Position numbers and translations under genes: made by a program. Under the pieces are notes generated by a model. That model searched no databases. It was not told the DNA's origin and saw nothing but the letters and a program-made list of their open reading frames with translations. This document shows positions 19,167-29,068 of a stretch of 64,000 nucleotides of DNA, one piece after another (positions within the stretch are counted from its first letter, which is position 1; the number at the start of each line of letters is the position of its first letter). Source of the DNA: Alphaproteobacteria bacterium (GTDB lineage: Bacteria; Pseudomonadota; Alphaproteobacteria; Caulobacterales; Hyphomonadaceae); NCBI GenBank assembly GCA_016125405.1, contig WGLW01000014.1, forward strand, positions 50,945 through 114,944, written 5' to 3'.

Positions 19167-19930
19167 TCACGCGCAGGCGATGGTTGATGACCGGCGCTGC
19201 AAGCGCTGGCGCGCTTTCCCTCTCCGGGTGCGACGCCCTGTCCCGCTCGCCGACCTTCAGAAAGATACTGGGCGCTGGAGAAGGCCTCACCGAGGCTGTG
19301 CAACGCTCCTTGATGTTCGGCCGCCCGCTGGCGCGCGAGTACGCCGAGAGCGACCTGTCGCGGGTGTTCAAGGCCAATGGCACGAAAGACCCCGGCACGG
19401 ATGCTTATAACGCCATGGTCGCTAACCGGTTCGCTGACTGGCGGCTCAAAATATACGGTCTCGTTGATTCACCCCGTGCATTGTCGCTGGCGGACTTGCG
19501 AGCGCTTCCGGCGCGCACGCAGATTACGCGCCACGATTGCGTGGAAGGGTGGAGCGCCATCGGAAAATGGACGGGCGCCCAGCTTGGCCCTTTGCTCAAG
19601 GCCATTGGCCTCAAACCTAATGCGCGTTTCGCCGTCTTTCATTGCGCCGACGATCTCGACGGATCGAGTGACGGATCCGGGCGCTATTATGAAAGCGTCG
19701 ATCTGGTCGACGCCTTTCATCCCCAGACGATCCTGGCCTACGAAATGAACGGCAAGCCGCTGGAAGTCGCCCACGGCGCTCCCCTTCGCCTGAGGGTCGA
19801 ACGCGCGCTGGGCTACAAGCACGCAAAATACCTGATGGGCATCGAATTCGCCGAGCGGCTGGACGGATTTGGCCGCGGAAAGGGAGGGTATTGGGAAGAC
19901 CGGGGCTATGAATGGTATGCCGGAATTTGA
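19163..19930 (+). CDS. Tat-exported molybdopterin oxidoreductase (YedY1/MsrP-like)
   Basis: 255 residues. The N-terminus TRRRWLMTGAASAGALSLSGC combines a twin-arginine signal with a possible lipobox (Cys23). The sulfite-oxidase-type molybdopterin fold follows, with the Mo-ligand cysteine in RHDCVEGWSAIGKWTG (Cys126) and DGSGRYYESVDLVDA and APLRLRVERALGYKHAKYL later. Family members reduce periplasmic methionine sulfoxide or related S-oxides. The partner genes are a cytochrome b (overlapping upstream) and a Met-rich protein, so I infer that it repairs that protein after oxidation. It is shorter than E. coli MsrP, in line with the YedY1 branch. Confidence 0.85.
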   Translation: MITRRRWLMTGAASAGALSLSGCDALSRSPTFRKILGAGEGLTEAVQRSLMFGRPLAREYAESDLSRVFKANGTKDPGTDAYNAMVANRFADWRLKIYGLVDSPRALSLADLRALPARTQITRHDCVEGWSAIGKWTGAQLGPLLKAIGLKPNARFAVFHCADDLDGSSDGSGRYYESVDLVDAFHPQTILAYEMNGKPLEVAHGAPLRLRVERALGYKHAKYLMGIEFAERLDGFGRGKGGYWEDRGYEWYAGI

Positions 19931-20016
19931 ATCGCCATGGCCAATGACGCCTTGTGCCGATAGAACCGCCGGGTTCATGAGTTGCCAGCGGATCGGCGGG
20001 ACGGCGCTTGACGGAC

Positions 20017-20547
20017 ATGGAAGCCCGGTTGAAGGCGCTGATGCTCTGCGGACTTGGCGGAGACGGACGGGCGCATACCGAATTGCTTTCAGCAATGACG
20101 GGGTATCTCCGCGCCTATTTCGCGCGGCGGCTGGGACGCGATGCAGCCGATCTCGAGGATCTGGTTCAGGAAACGCTGCTCGCGATCCACACCAAGCGGG
20201 AGACGTTCGATCGCGCCCAGCCCTTCACGTCGTGGGCCTATTCGATCGCGCGCTACAAGCTGATCGATCTCTATCGCCGGCGACGCATTCGCCGGACCGA
20301 GCCAATCGAATCGGCCGAGTCGCTGTTCGCAACGGAGGATACGGAGGAGGGGGCCGTGCGAATGGACCTTGATCGCCTCTTGTCCGATCTCCCTCAGCGC
20401 CAGCGCGCGCTTCTTGAAGACGTGAAGCTGCGTGGCCTCACCAATGCCGAAGCCGCCAGCCGAGCGGGCATGACGGAAACGGCCGTCAAGGTCGCCATTC
20501 ATCGAAGCCTCAAGGTTCTTGCCAGAAAGGTTCGCAATGAAGACTGA
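20017..20547 (+). CDS. sigF: ECF sigma factor SigF
   Basis: 176 residues from ATG 20017; an in-frame TTG at 20008 is possible. Sigma region 2 is DAADLEDLVQETLLAIHTKRETF plus FTSWAYSIARYKLIDLYRRRR. Region 4 is LPQRQRALLEDVKLRGLTNAEAASRAGMTETAVKVAIHRSLKVLARKV. It directs RNA polymerase to stress promoters, probably the GTAACC-N16-CGAA site upstream of its own operon. Its stop overlaps the start of nrsF by 11 bp, the usual sigma/anti-sigma coupling. I assign it to the SigF/NrsF (ECF16-type) group from its neighbour rather than from sequence alone. Confidence 0.9.
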   Translation: MEARLKALMLCGLGGDGRAHTELLSAMTGYLRAYFARRLGRDAADLEDLVQETLLAIHTKRETFDRAQPFTSWAYSIARYKLIDLYRRRRIRRTEPIESAESLFATEDTEEGAVRMDLDRLLSDLPQRQRALLEDVKLRGLTNAEAASRAGMTETAVKVAIHRSLKVLARKVRNED

Positions 20548-21178
20548 GGATCTCATTGCCCTGATCGGACGCGACGCGGCGCCTGTGCCGCGCGCAAGCT
20601 TGCCTGCACGGCTCGGCGTGTTCGGGCTCGTGGTGCTCGTGCTGGCATTGATTGTTCTGCTGGTTTGGCTGGGCGTGCGGCCGGATCTCGCCTCGGCGTT
20701 GCACACATCGGCGTACTGGATGAAGACCATCTATACGACGGGTCTTGCGATCGCGGGATTTGCGCTCGTCGAACGCCTGTCGCGGCCCGGCGCCAGCGCG
20801 CGATTGGGCGCCGTGCTTCTTGGCGCATGCATCGCTGTCATCGCGGCCATCGCCGTCATTCAACTTTATTCGGCGCCGGCGACTGACATGACCAAGGAGT
20901 TGCTGGGATCGACATGGGATCGCTGCCCGTGGCGAATTCTCGCGCTGTCCCTCCCGGGGCTGGTTGCGGTTCTCCTGGCGATGCGGCGCTTCGCTCCGAC
21001 ACGTCCTGCGTTGGCGGGCGCAGCCGCGGGCCTGTTTGTCGGAGGTCTCTCGGCGACGGTCTACGGTCTTTACTGCCAGGAGACCGCGGCGCCCTTCGTG
21101 GCAATCTGGTACTCGCTGGGGGTCGGCCTCAGCGGCTTGCTGGGCGCAGCGACTGGTCACCGCGCACTGCGCTGGTAG
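20537..21178 (+). CDS. nrsF: NrsF (DUF1109) membrane anti-sigma factor
   Basis: 213 residues from ATG 20537, inside the sigF 3' end. A short cytosolic N-terminus (MKTEDLIALIGRDAAPVPR) precedes about six membrane helices. This is the DUF1109/NrsF layout: an inner-membrane protein that holds SigF until stress releases it. Two cysteines flank the last helices, Cys130 in WDRCPWRI and Cys180 in YGLYCQE. These match, within a residue, the pair I recall as needed for chromate/cadmium sensing in Caulobacter NrsF. Reactive chlorine or metals are the likely signals. It is the last gene of the operon. Confidence 0.92.
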   Translation: MKTEDLIALIGRDAAPVPRASLPARLGVFGLVVLVLALIVLLVWLGVRPDLASALHTSAYWMKTIYTTGLAIAGFALVERLSRPGASARLGAVLLGACIAVIAAIAVIQLYSAPATDMTKELLGSTWDRCPWRILALSLPGLVAVLLAMRRFAPTRPALAGAAAGLFVGGLSATVYGLYCQETAAPFVAIWYSLGVGLSGLLGAATGHRALRW

Positions 21179-21376
21179 CGGGCACATCTACTTGAAATAG
21201 TCTGGACAACCGCCGAAGCAACACGCTTGCCTGCAAGATATTGGTCTTGCCTCACATTCCCGAGAGAAGTGTAGCAGCGTGTACCGGAGACAGCGCCGGG
21301 CGATACGCTGATACAGATTTTGGCGCCGCGCGTCGCCCGATCGCCCCCACATCCGCGTTAGACATAGGCAATCTTC

Positions 21377-22753
21377 ATGCGGGGCTCCAAAATGCCGCTC
21401 GACGCAGCCGACCAGAAATTTGCCGACGACGCATCGCCATCCCACACGCCCAGGCCCGAGAAACCGGCGCCTGGAATGTCCGCGCCGCGCGCTGCTGGCG
21501 ACGCCGGTCGTCCCAAATCCCTCAGCCGGCGCCGGACCTGGATCGCGGCGGCTGCGATTGTCGTGATCGTCATTCTCGCAATTATCGGCTTTACGGTCTT
21601 CAGCCCGAAGAAATCGACCCTCGTGACCGCCGACGTGACGGTTGGAAATATCGAACAGTCGGTCCTCGCCACCGGAACGCTGGAGCCCGCGCGTCTGGTG
21701 AGTGTCGGCGCGCAGGTATCCGGCCAGGTGAAGAAGCTTTACGTCGATCTTGGCGACGTTGTGAAACAGGGCGATCCCATCGCCGACATCGATTCGACGA
21801 CACAGCAGAATACCGTCAGCAATGCGGAGGCCGGCCTCAACAACCAGCAAGCGCAGCGTGCAGCGACAGCAGCGAACCTGGCGCTGGCCGAACAAACGCT
21901 CGCGCGCGACAAGCTGCTCTATGACCAGGGGGCAGTTTCACAGGCGGAGTATCAGAGCGCCGACGCGCAGGCGCAGCAATTGCGCAACCAGCTGAAGGCG
22001 CAGGACGCACAGATCAAGCAGTCCTCACTGACGCTATCAACAGCAAAGGTGAACCTCGGATACACGAAGATTACCGCTCCGATGGACGGAACGATCGTCG
22101 CCGTGATCACGGAAGAAGGCCAAACCGTCAACGCAAACCAGTCGGCGCCAACAATCGTGAAGCTGGCGCAGCTCGACAAGATGACGGTCAACGCGCAAAT
22201 CTCGGAAGCCGATGTCGACAAGGTGAAAGCCGGTCAGACCGTCTACTTCACGACGCTCGGAGACACACGCACGCGTCACTACGCCAAGCTTCGCGCCATT
22301 GAGCCGGCGCCGCCTTCGATCGAGACCGAGTCAAGCAGCAGCAGTTCGTCGTCTTCCTCGGACGCCGCCGTCTACTACAACGGCCTGTTTGACGTCGATA
22401 ACAAGGACGGCTCGCTTCGCACGGGCATGACAGCGCAGGTCTATATTGTTCAGGCGTCGGCCAAGCGGACGTTGCTCATCCCATCCTCGGCGTTGGGCGC
22501 GCGTAGTCGCGATGGAACGTACGCCGTCAAGGTTCAGGGCGCTGGCGGCAAGATCGAGACGCGCCAGGTCAAGATCGGCATCGATACCAACGTCTCCGCT
22601 CAAGTTCTCGATGGCCTCAAGGAAGGCGAGAAAGTCGTTGTTGCCGAAGGGGGCAAGGCCCAGCCCTCCAGTTCCAGCTCGCGCCGTCGCGGACCGGGCG
22701 GCTTGGGAGGTCTTGGCGGTGGCGGCGGTGGTCGGCGGGGCCGGGGAGGCTGA
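21377..22753 (+). CDS. macA: MacA-like periplasmic adaptor (membrane-fusion protein)
   Basis: 458 residues from ATG 21377 (alternative ATG 21392). A Pro-rich cytosolic tail is followed by one membrane helix (~52-74, [20 protein letters not shown]). The adaptor core has the lipoyl/barrel motifs [31 protein letters not shown] and a coiled-coil hairpin with [20 protein letters not shown] serine run (10 consecutive, ~319-328) sits in a beta-domain loop, and the C-terminus is Gly/Arg-rich ([15 protein letters not shown]); both look disordered. It links MacB to an outer-membrane channel for export of macrolides, peptides or lipids. It is 2 bp from macB. Confidence 0.9.
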   Translation: MRGSKMPLDAADQKFADDASPSHTPRPEKPAPGMSAPRAAGDAGRPKSLSRRRTWIAAAAIVVIVILAIIGFTVFSPKKSTLVTADVTVGNIEQSVLATGTLEPARLVSVGAQVSGQVKKLYVDLGDVVKQGDPIADIDSTTQQNTVSNAEAGLNNQQAQRAATAANLALAEQTLARDKLLYDQGAVSQAEYQSADAQAQQLRNQLKAQDAQIKQSSLTLSTAKVNLGYTKITAPMDGTIVAVITEEGQTVNANQSAPTIVKLAQLDKMTVNAQISEADVDKVKAGQTVYFTTLGDTRTRHYAKLRAIEPAPPSIETESSSSSSSSSSDAAVYYNGLFDVDNKDGSLRTGMTAQVYIVQASAKRTLLIPSSALGARSRDGTYAVKVQGAGGKIETRQVKIGIDTNVSAQVLDGLKEGEKVVVAEGGKAQPSSSSSRRRGPGGLGGLGGGGGGRRGRGG

Positions 22754-22755
22754 TC

Positions 22756-24765
22756 ATGGCGAAGCCCCACGTCCAGGTTCGCCCTGAGAACCAGAAGCAC
22801 GACGGACGAGGCCGGCCGCCGCTGATCGAGCTGGATAACGTGCGCCGTGAATATCCCGCTGGCGACGAGGTTGTTGTCGCACTCAAGGATATCAGCTTGA
22901 CGATCAGGGCCGGCGAGATGGTCGCCATCGTGGGCGCGTCGGGATCCGGCAAGTCCACTCTCATGAACATACTCGGCTGCCTGGACCGGCCAACGTCGGG
23001 CTCCTACCGCGTTCTTGGCAGGGACACGCGAGAGATGGCGCCCGACGAGCTGGCCGCACTGCGGCGGGAGCATTTCGGTTTCATCTTCCAGCGCTATCAC
23101 CTGCTGCCGGACCTGACGGCGGCGGGAAATGTGGAGACGCCGGCGATCTATCTCGGCCGCGAACCCAAAGAGCGCCACAGGCTGGCGGCCGGCCTTCTCG
23201 ACAGGCTGGGCCTCAAGGACCGGGCAGGCCACACGCCCAATCAGCTGTCCGGCGGGCAGCAACAGCGAGTTTCCATCGCCCGCGCGCTGATCAATGGGGG
23301 CGAAATCATCCTCGCTGACGAGCCCACCGGCGCCCTCGACACGACGACGGGCGAAGAGGTGATGAAGATCCTGCGTGAGCTCAATTCCGAAGGCAGCACG
23401 ATCATCATCGTCACTCACGATATGCATGTGGCCGAACACGCCGACCGCATCATCGAAATTCTGGACGGCGATATCGTTTCGGACACACGGAGCGCGGATA
23501 GTCCTCATGCCCCGGACGCCGCGATCCGGCAGGAAGCGGATGGGGGCATTGCCGGCGGCGCCGAAAGCTGGCGGGACCGGTTTACCGAAGCGATGCGCAT
23601 GGCCGTGCGGGCCATGCGCGCCCACAAGCTGCGCACCTTTCTCACCATGCTGGGCATCATTATTGGCATTGCGGCCGTCGTATCGGTTGTGGCGCTGGGT
23701 GAGGGCTCACGTCAGCAAGTCCTGTCGAACATCAGCGCGCTTGGCACCAACACCATCGATGTCCGTCCCGGCACCGGCTATGGCGATCGGCGCGCAAGCG
23801 CCACCCACACGCTGACTGCGGCCGACGCGGACGCGATTGCGGCCCAGTCCTATGTCGACAGCGTCACGCCGAGCGTATCCACCAGTGCGACGCTGAGGCG
23901 TGGAAATGTCTCTGCCTCGGCCAGCATCAACGGCGTCGGCGACCAGTATTTCCGGGTTCGCGGAATGAAGCTTGTCGAGGGCGCGCTGCTCACGCCTCAG
24001 AGCGTCGATACGATCGCCCAGCAGGTGGTGATCGATTCCAATACGCGCGAAACGCTTTTCCCCGATGGATCCGACCCGATCGGCCAGGTCATCCTGGTCG
24101 GCGTGATGCCGGCCCAGGTTGTCGGGGTTGCCGATACAACGGGTGGGTTCGGCAACCAGGACAGTCTCAATGTCTACGCCCCGTACACATCCGTCATGCG
24201 CCGGATGTTGGGCCAGGACTATCTTCGCGGGATTACGGTTCGCGTGAAGGACAATGAGCCCATGGATGCGGCGGCGACTGCGCTGACCAATCTTCTTCGC
24301 CTGCGCCACGGGACGGAGGATTTCTATCTCCGCAACACCGACGACATCCGCCAGTCGATCGAGCAGACCACCAGCACCATGACACTGCTGATTGCCTCCA
24401 TTGCCGTGATATCGCTGATCGTGGGCGGCATCGGCGTGATGAACATCATGCTGGTTTCGGTCACGGAGCGGATCAGCGAGATTGGCGTGCGCATGGCGGT
24501 TGGCGCGCGTCAGAGCGATATCATGCAGCAATTCCTCATCGAGGCGGTGCTGGTCTGTATGATTGGCGGCGCCATCGGGGTTGCGCTGGCGCTGAGCTTC
24601 GGCGCCGTGTTCCCGCTGTTTGGCTCGTCCTTCAAGCTCATCTTCTCTGTCAGCTCGATTGTCGCCGCCTTTGCCTGCTCGACTCTGATCGGCGTGGCCT
24701 TTGGTTTCCTGCCAGCTCGCAGCGCCTCCCGGCTGGATCCGATCGAGGCCCTGGCGCGGGAGTAG
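22756..24765 (+). CDS. macB: MacB-like ABC transporter (ATPase-permease fusion)
   Basis: 669 residues. The N-terminal ATPase has Walker [10 protein letters not shown] (~59-67), signature LSGGQQQR (~165-172), Walker [10 protein letters not shown] (~185-193) and the H-loop IIIVTHD. The C-terminal permease has a first helix at ~294-315 ([21 protein letters not shown]), a large periplasmic domain, and three closing helices with [23 protein letters not shown]. MacB works as a mechanotransmitter driving periplasmic substrates out through MacA and a TolC-type channel. No channel gene adjoins it, so it probably borrows one from elsewhere. Confidence 0.93.
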   Translation: MAKPHVQVRPENQKHDGRGRPPLIELDNVRREYPAGDEVVVALKDISLTIRAGEMVAIVGASGSGKSTLMNILGCLDRPTSGSYRVLGRDTREMAPDELAALRREHFGFIFQRYHLLPDLTAAGNVETPAIYLGREPKERHRLAAGLLDRLGLKDRAGHTPNQLSGGQQQRVSIARALINGGEIILADEPTGALDTTTGEEVMKILRELNSEGSTIIIVTHDMHVAEHADRIIEILDGDIVSDTRSADSPHAPDAAIRQEADGGIAGGAESWRDRFTEAMRMAVRAMRAHKLRTFLTMLGIIIGIAAVVSVVALGEGSRQQVLSNISALGTNTIDVRPGTGYGDRRASATHTLTAADADAIAAQSYVDSVTPSVSTSATLRRGNVSASASINGVGDQYFRVRGMKLVEGALLTPQSVDTIAQQVVIDSNTRETLFPDGSDPIGQVILVGVMPAQVVGVADTTGGFGNQDSLNVYAPYTSVMRRMLGQDYLRGITVRVKDNEPMDAAATALTNLLRLRHGTEDFYLRNTDDIRQSIEQTTSTMTLLIASIAVISLIVGGIGVMNIMLVSVTERISEIGVRMAVGARQSDIMQQFLIEAVLVCMIGGAIGVALALSFGAVFPLFGSSFKLIFSVSSIVAAFACSTLIGVAFGFLPARSASRLDPIEALARE

Positions 24766-24769
24766 GGGG

Positions 24770-26041
24770 CTAGCCGGCGGGACGAGCTTCGAAAGCACGC
24801 GTCGCGGTCGCCATCGCCCGCACCATGTCGCGCTCGGCCAGCGATAGGTTGGGGTTCCAGATATCGAAGATGAGGACGACGCGCAGCTCGTCGCTGTCGT
24901 TGCGCGCCTCGTGTTCAATCGTGTCGTCGAAAACCAGAAGCTCGCCCTCTCGCCATTCGCGCCGTTCGAAGCCCACGCGATAGGTGCACTTCTCCGGCAC
25001 GATCAGGGGAAGGTGAGCGACGATCCGGGCGTTGGTTTCGCCAGTATGGGGCGGAATTTGCGTGTGCGGTTCAAGTGCGGAAAACATCACATTGGGGCAC
25101 AGGCCCTCAATGTCGGCCATGTCCACAGCCTCAAGCGCCTTGCGGGTCTCCGGGCACTCCGCCAGATGAGCCTCATCCGGCCGTCCGCTTCGCCACAGGC
25201 CATAATGGCTCCACCGCGAGGAATGATTGAGCGGGCCCCACTGGTCCACCGGCTGGCCCGGACGCAGCGCGATATAGGGCGAGAAATCTCCCCGACGCCT
25301 CTCTAGCGCAGCCATGAGTTCGGCGCGAATGGCGTCGGTTTTGGCCTCAAGGGCCGCCGCCCAGGAAAACTGGCCGCGGTCGTAGAACGGGATCGCGGGC
25401 AGGCGCGGTATGTGAAGCTGGTTGGATTGTTGCTTGTAGGGCTGCGTGCGCCCTGCAAGTATGGAAACTGCTTCGCGCCACTTTCCCTTTTCCGCCTCCG
25501 GCAAAGCGGAAATGGACGAATCGACTTGGTCGATGAGGTGAGCGTGCAAGCCTTCCGAAAAACTGGCCTCGGACGCGCGCGCCTGCAAGAGTTGAGGGCG
25601 CATCACGGGCGGCCAGCTATCTTCAGGTCCGGCCACCTTCAGCGCATATTTCTGAAGCGTTGCCGCTTCCACGCGGCGTCCAAGGCGGTCGAGGCGCGCC
25701 GCCTGCGCCAACATCGCCGGCAGATAATAGGGATCCACAGAAAGGGCCATTTCGAGCGATTGGCCTTCGCGGTCGTCGTTCCCCAGTTCGCGGTGAGCGC
25801 GCGCCAGGGTCAGCAACGCCAGCAGGTTGCCGGGCGCTGCCTCAAGAGACTGTTCGATAAGCTTTGCCGCCGTCGCCGGGTCTCGCGCACGAAGCGCGTG
25901 CACGCCGAGACTGAACAGGGCTGCGGGATTGTGCGGATCCTGGCGGTGAACCTCGCGCCAGAGCCTTTCCGCCTCATCCCACCGGCCAGCGTTCACCGCT
26001 TCTCCAGCGCGCTTTACCAGCGTGTCGATCGTATCGCCCAT
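24770..26041 (-). CDS. TPR-linked aspartyl/asparaginyl beta-hydroxylase
   Basis: 423 residues from ATG 26041; the longer frame starts before the receptor terminator and is rejected. Residues ~1-150 form tetratricopeptide repeats (AGRWDEAERLWREVHRQDPHNPAALFSLG and similar). The C-terminal AspH-type 2-oxoglutarate/Fe(II) domain shows NVMFSALEPHTQIPPHTGETNARIVAHLPL and LLVFDDTIEHEARNDS, with the two iron-binding His. The family hydroxylates Asp/Asn side chains in proteins or peptides. It is cytoplasmic (no signal peptide) and follows a TonB-dependent receptor, suggesting it modifies a ligand or partner of that receptor. The substrate is unknown. Confidence 0.88.
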   Translation of the reverse strand: MGDTIDTLVKRAGEAVNAGRWDEAERLWREVHRQDPHNPAALFSLGVHALRARDPATAAKLIEQSLEAAPGNLLALLTLARAHRELGNDDREGQSLEMALSVDPYYLPAMLAQAARLDRLGRRVEAATLQKYALKVAGPEDSWPPVMRPQLLQARASEASFSEGLHAHLIDQVDSSISALPEAEKGKWREAVSILAGRTQPYKQQSNQLHIPRLPAIPFYDRGQFSWAAALEAKTDAIRAELMAALERRRGDFSPYIALRPGQPVDQWGPLNHSSRWSHYGLWRSGRPDEAHLAECPETRKALEAVDMADIEGLCPNVMFSALEPHTQIPPHTGETNARIVAHLPLIVPEKCTYRVGFERREWREGELLVFDDTIEHEARNDSDELRVVLIFDIWNPNLSLAERDMVRAMATATRAFEARPAG

Positions 26042-26088
26042 GGAAGGAGTCTGCCCTTCGGCTTCGGGTTGATCAATCACGACGTATT

Positions 26089-26122
26089 CAAAAGAAAGCG
26101 GCGGCCCTTTTGGGGCCGCCGC
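26089..26122 (-). terminator. Intrinsic terminator of the second TonB-dependent receptor
   Basis: On the minus strand a 10-bp stem (GCGGCGGCCC / GGGCCGCCGC, 5-nt loop) is followed by TTTCTTTTG. It starts 27 bp after the receptor stop and precedes the hydroxylase start at 26041, so the hydroxylase depends on read-through or its own promoter. Confidence 0.88.
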
Positions 26123-26149
26123 CGGATGCACTTAAACCTGTCAGTTCGC

Positions 26150-29068
26150 TCAGAACTTCTGAGTGATGCCGACCTGGAAGATCCGACCGAGGACATCGTA
26201 GGTCGACGGATAGGTGTTGCCGCTGTTGTACGGCGTCGAGCCCGTAGAGGTGTCGACTTCCGGGGCCTTCTTGTCGAACACGTTCACGACGCCAAGCTTG
26301 AGTTTGGTCGAACCCGTGATGTTCCAAGCACCGGCGAGATCGAGATAGTCGTAAGCGCCGATATGGTTGGACGGCGGGCCGGAGGACGCTGCTTCGGAAG
26401 GAACGATGTCAACCGAAGACAGGTGACGCCAGAGGTAAGAAACTTCGAAACCCTGGTTGAGGGCCGTGAAGTCCCAGGTCGTGCGCTGCACGAAGTGGTC
26501 TTTCGGCGTTGGGCCGCCCGTCGACGAAGTTTGTGTCGAGGGGATGCCGCAAGCCTTGCCGTAGTAGCCAGCGCACTCGATCGTGCCGACGGCCGGGGCC
26601 GGAACGTAGCTCGCCTCATCGACGTGCGTGCCGTCGAGCGAGAAGGACAAGCCACCCCACGCGCCTGGCAGATCCATCTGGTAGCTGATGGAGTAGTCGA
26701 TACCTTTGGCGCGAACCTGAGCAATGTTCTGGTTGATCTGGTCGATCCCGATTGGGGCGTCGCCGTTGAACATGCCGTTGGACGGGTTGCGGTGCAGGAG
26801 CTGACAGTCAGCGAACGAAGCATCCATCGCGGTGTTGCGGGACGGATCGTAGCAGCCATTCAGGATGTCCTGGGCAGGACGCACTGAAATCGCGTTGCCG
26901 ATCTTGATGTCGTAGTAGTCCAGCGTCACGCCGAGGCCATGGATAAATTCTGGCTGCCAGACGAGACCAACCGTCCAGGTATCCGCGACTTCCGGCGTCA
27001 GCGTGGGGCTACCGCCGATATTGGCGCCCACCTGGCCTTCAGTCGGTTCGTCGAGCGAGTTGGAGTTCAGGACGGCCGTCGGCACGCCGGTTGCCGCACA
27101 GAGGTTGTACAGGCTTCCGGTAACGACCGTCGGTCCCGCCGCGCAGGGGTCGGTCGCCGCGTCTGCCGTGGCGAGTCCAACAACCGGCGAGTACAGTTCC
27201 GACAGGTTCGCGGCGCGCACAGCGCGATCGAACATGCCACGGAAGCGCAGCCCTTCAATCGGCGAGTAGTCAGCGCCGTATTTGTAGGAATGGGTGACGC
27301 CCGAGGTGGAATAATTCGAGTTCCGGAAACCGAGCTCAAGGTTGATTGCCTTGATGAACGGCTTGTCTTCGACAACCGGAACGAGGGCCTCGACGAATTC
27401 CTCGGTCGTATCGTACCGGCCCTTGACCGGCAGCGTACCGCCGAAGCCAGGGGAGATGCCTTTGATCGAAGCGTTGTCGGGCTGATAGTTCGTGCTTTCG
27501 CCGCGATACTCCATACCGAAGGACACGCCGATCGGGTTGGTCGCAAGCGGGCTCTTCAGTTTTCCAAGATCGCCGCTGATCGAACCCGTCACGTAGTCCT
27601 GCTTCGTCACCGCCTGAAGTTGCAGGTTGAGCGCGATGAAGGAGATTGCGGCCGGGTCCACCGGAGCCGACGGGTTGAAGAAGTTCAGCGGAACGCAAGC
27701 AGCATCAGCGCCGGCGCCGTTGCAGGTCGTGGCGCTGGTGGTGAAGATTGCCTGCTGCAGCGCGACCGAGCTGAAGTCGTTGTTCTGCTGGCGCTTCAGG
27801 TTGGTTTCACCGTGAGCGGCGGCAACGTCCCATTTCCAGTTCGAGCCGAAAACGTCGAAATCACCGCGAAGACCGGCGAGAGCCTGGAACGTGTCGTAGT
27901 TGAACACGTAGGTGCGCGGACCGACCGCCAGGGCGCGCCAACGAGTCGGCGAGCTGACGCACTGGCCGAGTGTCGGATCAGAGCAAGTCGTCACGGTGCC
28001 GTTGGTCGCGAGATAGTTGCTCGCCTGAGGCGTGAGGAAGGGGTTGCTCAACGGAATTTCGAGCGTGTTGTCCTGCAGCAGTGAAGGCGCGAGGATCGCG
28101 TTCGAGCTCGAGTTCTGATAGATGAAGTGCGAATAACCCTCGATGTGGTCGGTGAATTTGTACTTGGCGAGTACGGTCGCGTTCCACTTCGTGTTCGGCG
28201 TCTGGTACAGGTTGTACGGGTTGTAGTCGAAGGTCTTCAGCGGAACGACGGTTCCGGTGCCGCCAGCCGCGGTGGGGGCAAGCGAACCATCCGCCTGGAT
28301 CTGAGGCTTGCCGGCGATCCCATCAATGTAGGGCGGCGTCGTAAAGCTCGAACCGCCCGGCGTGGCAGAGGCGGGGAAGCGCGTCTGATAGACAGGCTCA
28401 CGGTTGGTATAGCCCAGGTTCAGCACGACGTTGCCGCGACCATCGTCGAAGCCGGCCCCAGTGGTCAGGGAGTAGTTGTCGGTTTCGCCGTCGCCGTGAC
28501 CCGTAATGGAGTAGTTGCCGTCAAGCTGGACGCCCTGGAAGTCGTCGTTGAGGATGAAGTTGACGACGCCCGCGATGGCGTCCGAACCGTAAACCGCCGA
28601 TGCGCCGCCGGTGACGACGTCAACTCGCTTGAGGAGCGCAACCGGCACGGACGTCACGTCGAACTGTCCGTTCGGATCGTAACCGACCATGCGATGGCCA
28701 TCGATCAGTGGCAGCGTGCGAGGGGCAGTGAGGCCGCGAAGGTCGATGGTGGCGACGCCGGCCGAGCCGTTGTTCACAACGGAGCCCAGGCTGGGCAGGA
28801 ATTGCGGCATTTGGCGCAGAACCGTCTCGACGTTGGTCGGCTGCTGTTTCTCGAGTTCCGACGCATCGACTGTGGCGACCGGGCTGGCCGAAGTGTAGCC
28901 TTCGCGCACGATGCGCGTGCCGGTGACGATCACAACGTCGTCGCTCGACGCCGCCGCCGGACCTTCCTGCGCCAAGGCTGGCGCAGCGGAAAGCAGGGCT
29001 ACGGATGCACCGCTGATCGCAAGCAGGGTTGTCCCGAGGAGAACCCTCTTCAGACTATGTCTTTTCAC
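26150..29068 (-). CDS. TonB-dependent receptor (outer membrane, 972 aa)
   Basis: The signal peptide spans residues 1-33 (KRVLLGTTLLAISGASVALLSAAPALAQ). The plug has VVIVTGTRIVREGY, TNVETVLRQMPQFLPSLG, IDLRGLTAPRTLPLIDGHRMVGYDPNG and VDVVTGGASAVYGSDAIAGVVNFIL. The barrel ends in the expected terminal Phe (FQVGITQKF). It is a different subfamily from the receptor at 8.8-12 kb, with a shorter barrel and NNGSAGVATIDLRGL wording. It takes up an unidentified ligand across the outer membrane. A strong terminator follows, then a peptide/protein hydroxylase gene. Confidence 0.93.
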   Translation of the reverse strand: MKRHSLKRVLLGTTLLAISGASVALLSAAPALAQEGPAAASSDDVVIVTGTRIVREGYTSASPVATVDASELEKQQPTNVETVLRQMPQFLPSLGSVVNNGSAGVATIDLRGLTAPRTLPLIDGHRMVGYDPNGQFDVTSVPVALLKRVDVVTGGASAVYGSDAIAGVVNFILNDDFQGVQLDGNYSITGHGDGETDNYSLTTGAGFDDGRGNVVLNLGYTNREPVYQTRFPASATPGGSSFTTPPYIDGIAGKPQIQADGSLAPTAAGGTGTVVPLKTFDYNPYNLYQTPNTKWNATVLAKYKFTDHIEGYSHFIYQNSSSNAILAPSLLQDNTLEIPLSNPFLTPQASNYLATNGTVTTCSDPTLGQCVSSPTRWRALAVGPRTYVFNYDTFQALAGLRGDFDVFGSNWKWDVAAAHGETNLKRQQNNDFSSVALQQAIFTTSATTCNGAGADAACVPLNFFNPSAPVDPAAISFIALNLQLQAVTKQDYVTGSISGDLGKLKSPLATNPIGVSFGMEYRGESTNYQPDNASIKGISPGFGGTLPVKGRYDTTEEFVEALVPVVEDKPFIKAINLELGFRNSNYSTSGVTHSYKYGADYSPIEGLRFRGMFDRAVRAANLSELYSPVVGLATADAATDPCAAGPTVVTGSLYNLCAATGVPTAVLNSNSLDEPTEGQVGANIGGSPTLTPEVADTWTVGLVWQPEFIHGLGVTLDYYDIKIGNAISVRPAQDILNGCYDPSRNTAMDASFADCQLLHRNPSNGMFNGDAPIGIDQINQNIAQVRAKGIDYSISYQMDLPGAWGGLSFSLDGTHVDEASYVPAPAVGTIECAGYYGKACGIPSTQTSSTGGPTPKDHFVQRTTWDFTALNQGFEVSYLWRHLSSVDIVPSEAASSGPPSNHIGAYDYLDLAGAWNITGSTKLKLGVVNVFDKKAPEVDTSTGSTPYNSGNTYPSTYDVLGRIFQVGITQKF

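Noticed and set aside
23707..24918. 403-codon minus-strand frame opposite macB
   Set aside because: It is antisense to the MacB permease domain, His/Arg/Gln-rich and without homology.
25412..26887. 491-codon plus-strand frame across the hydroxylase and receptor genes
   Set aside because: It crosses two confirmed minus-strand genes and a strong terminator and has no recognisable domain.
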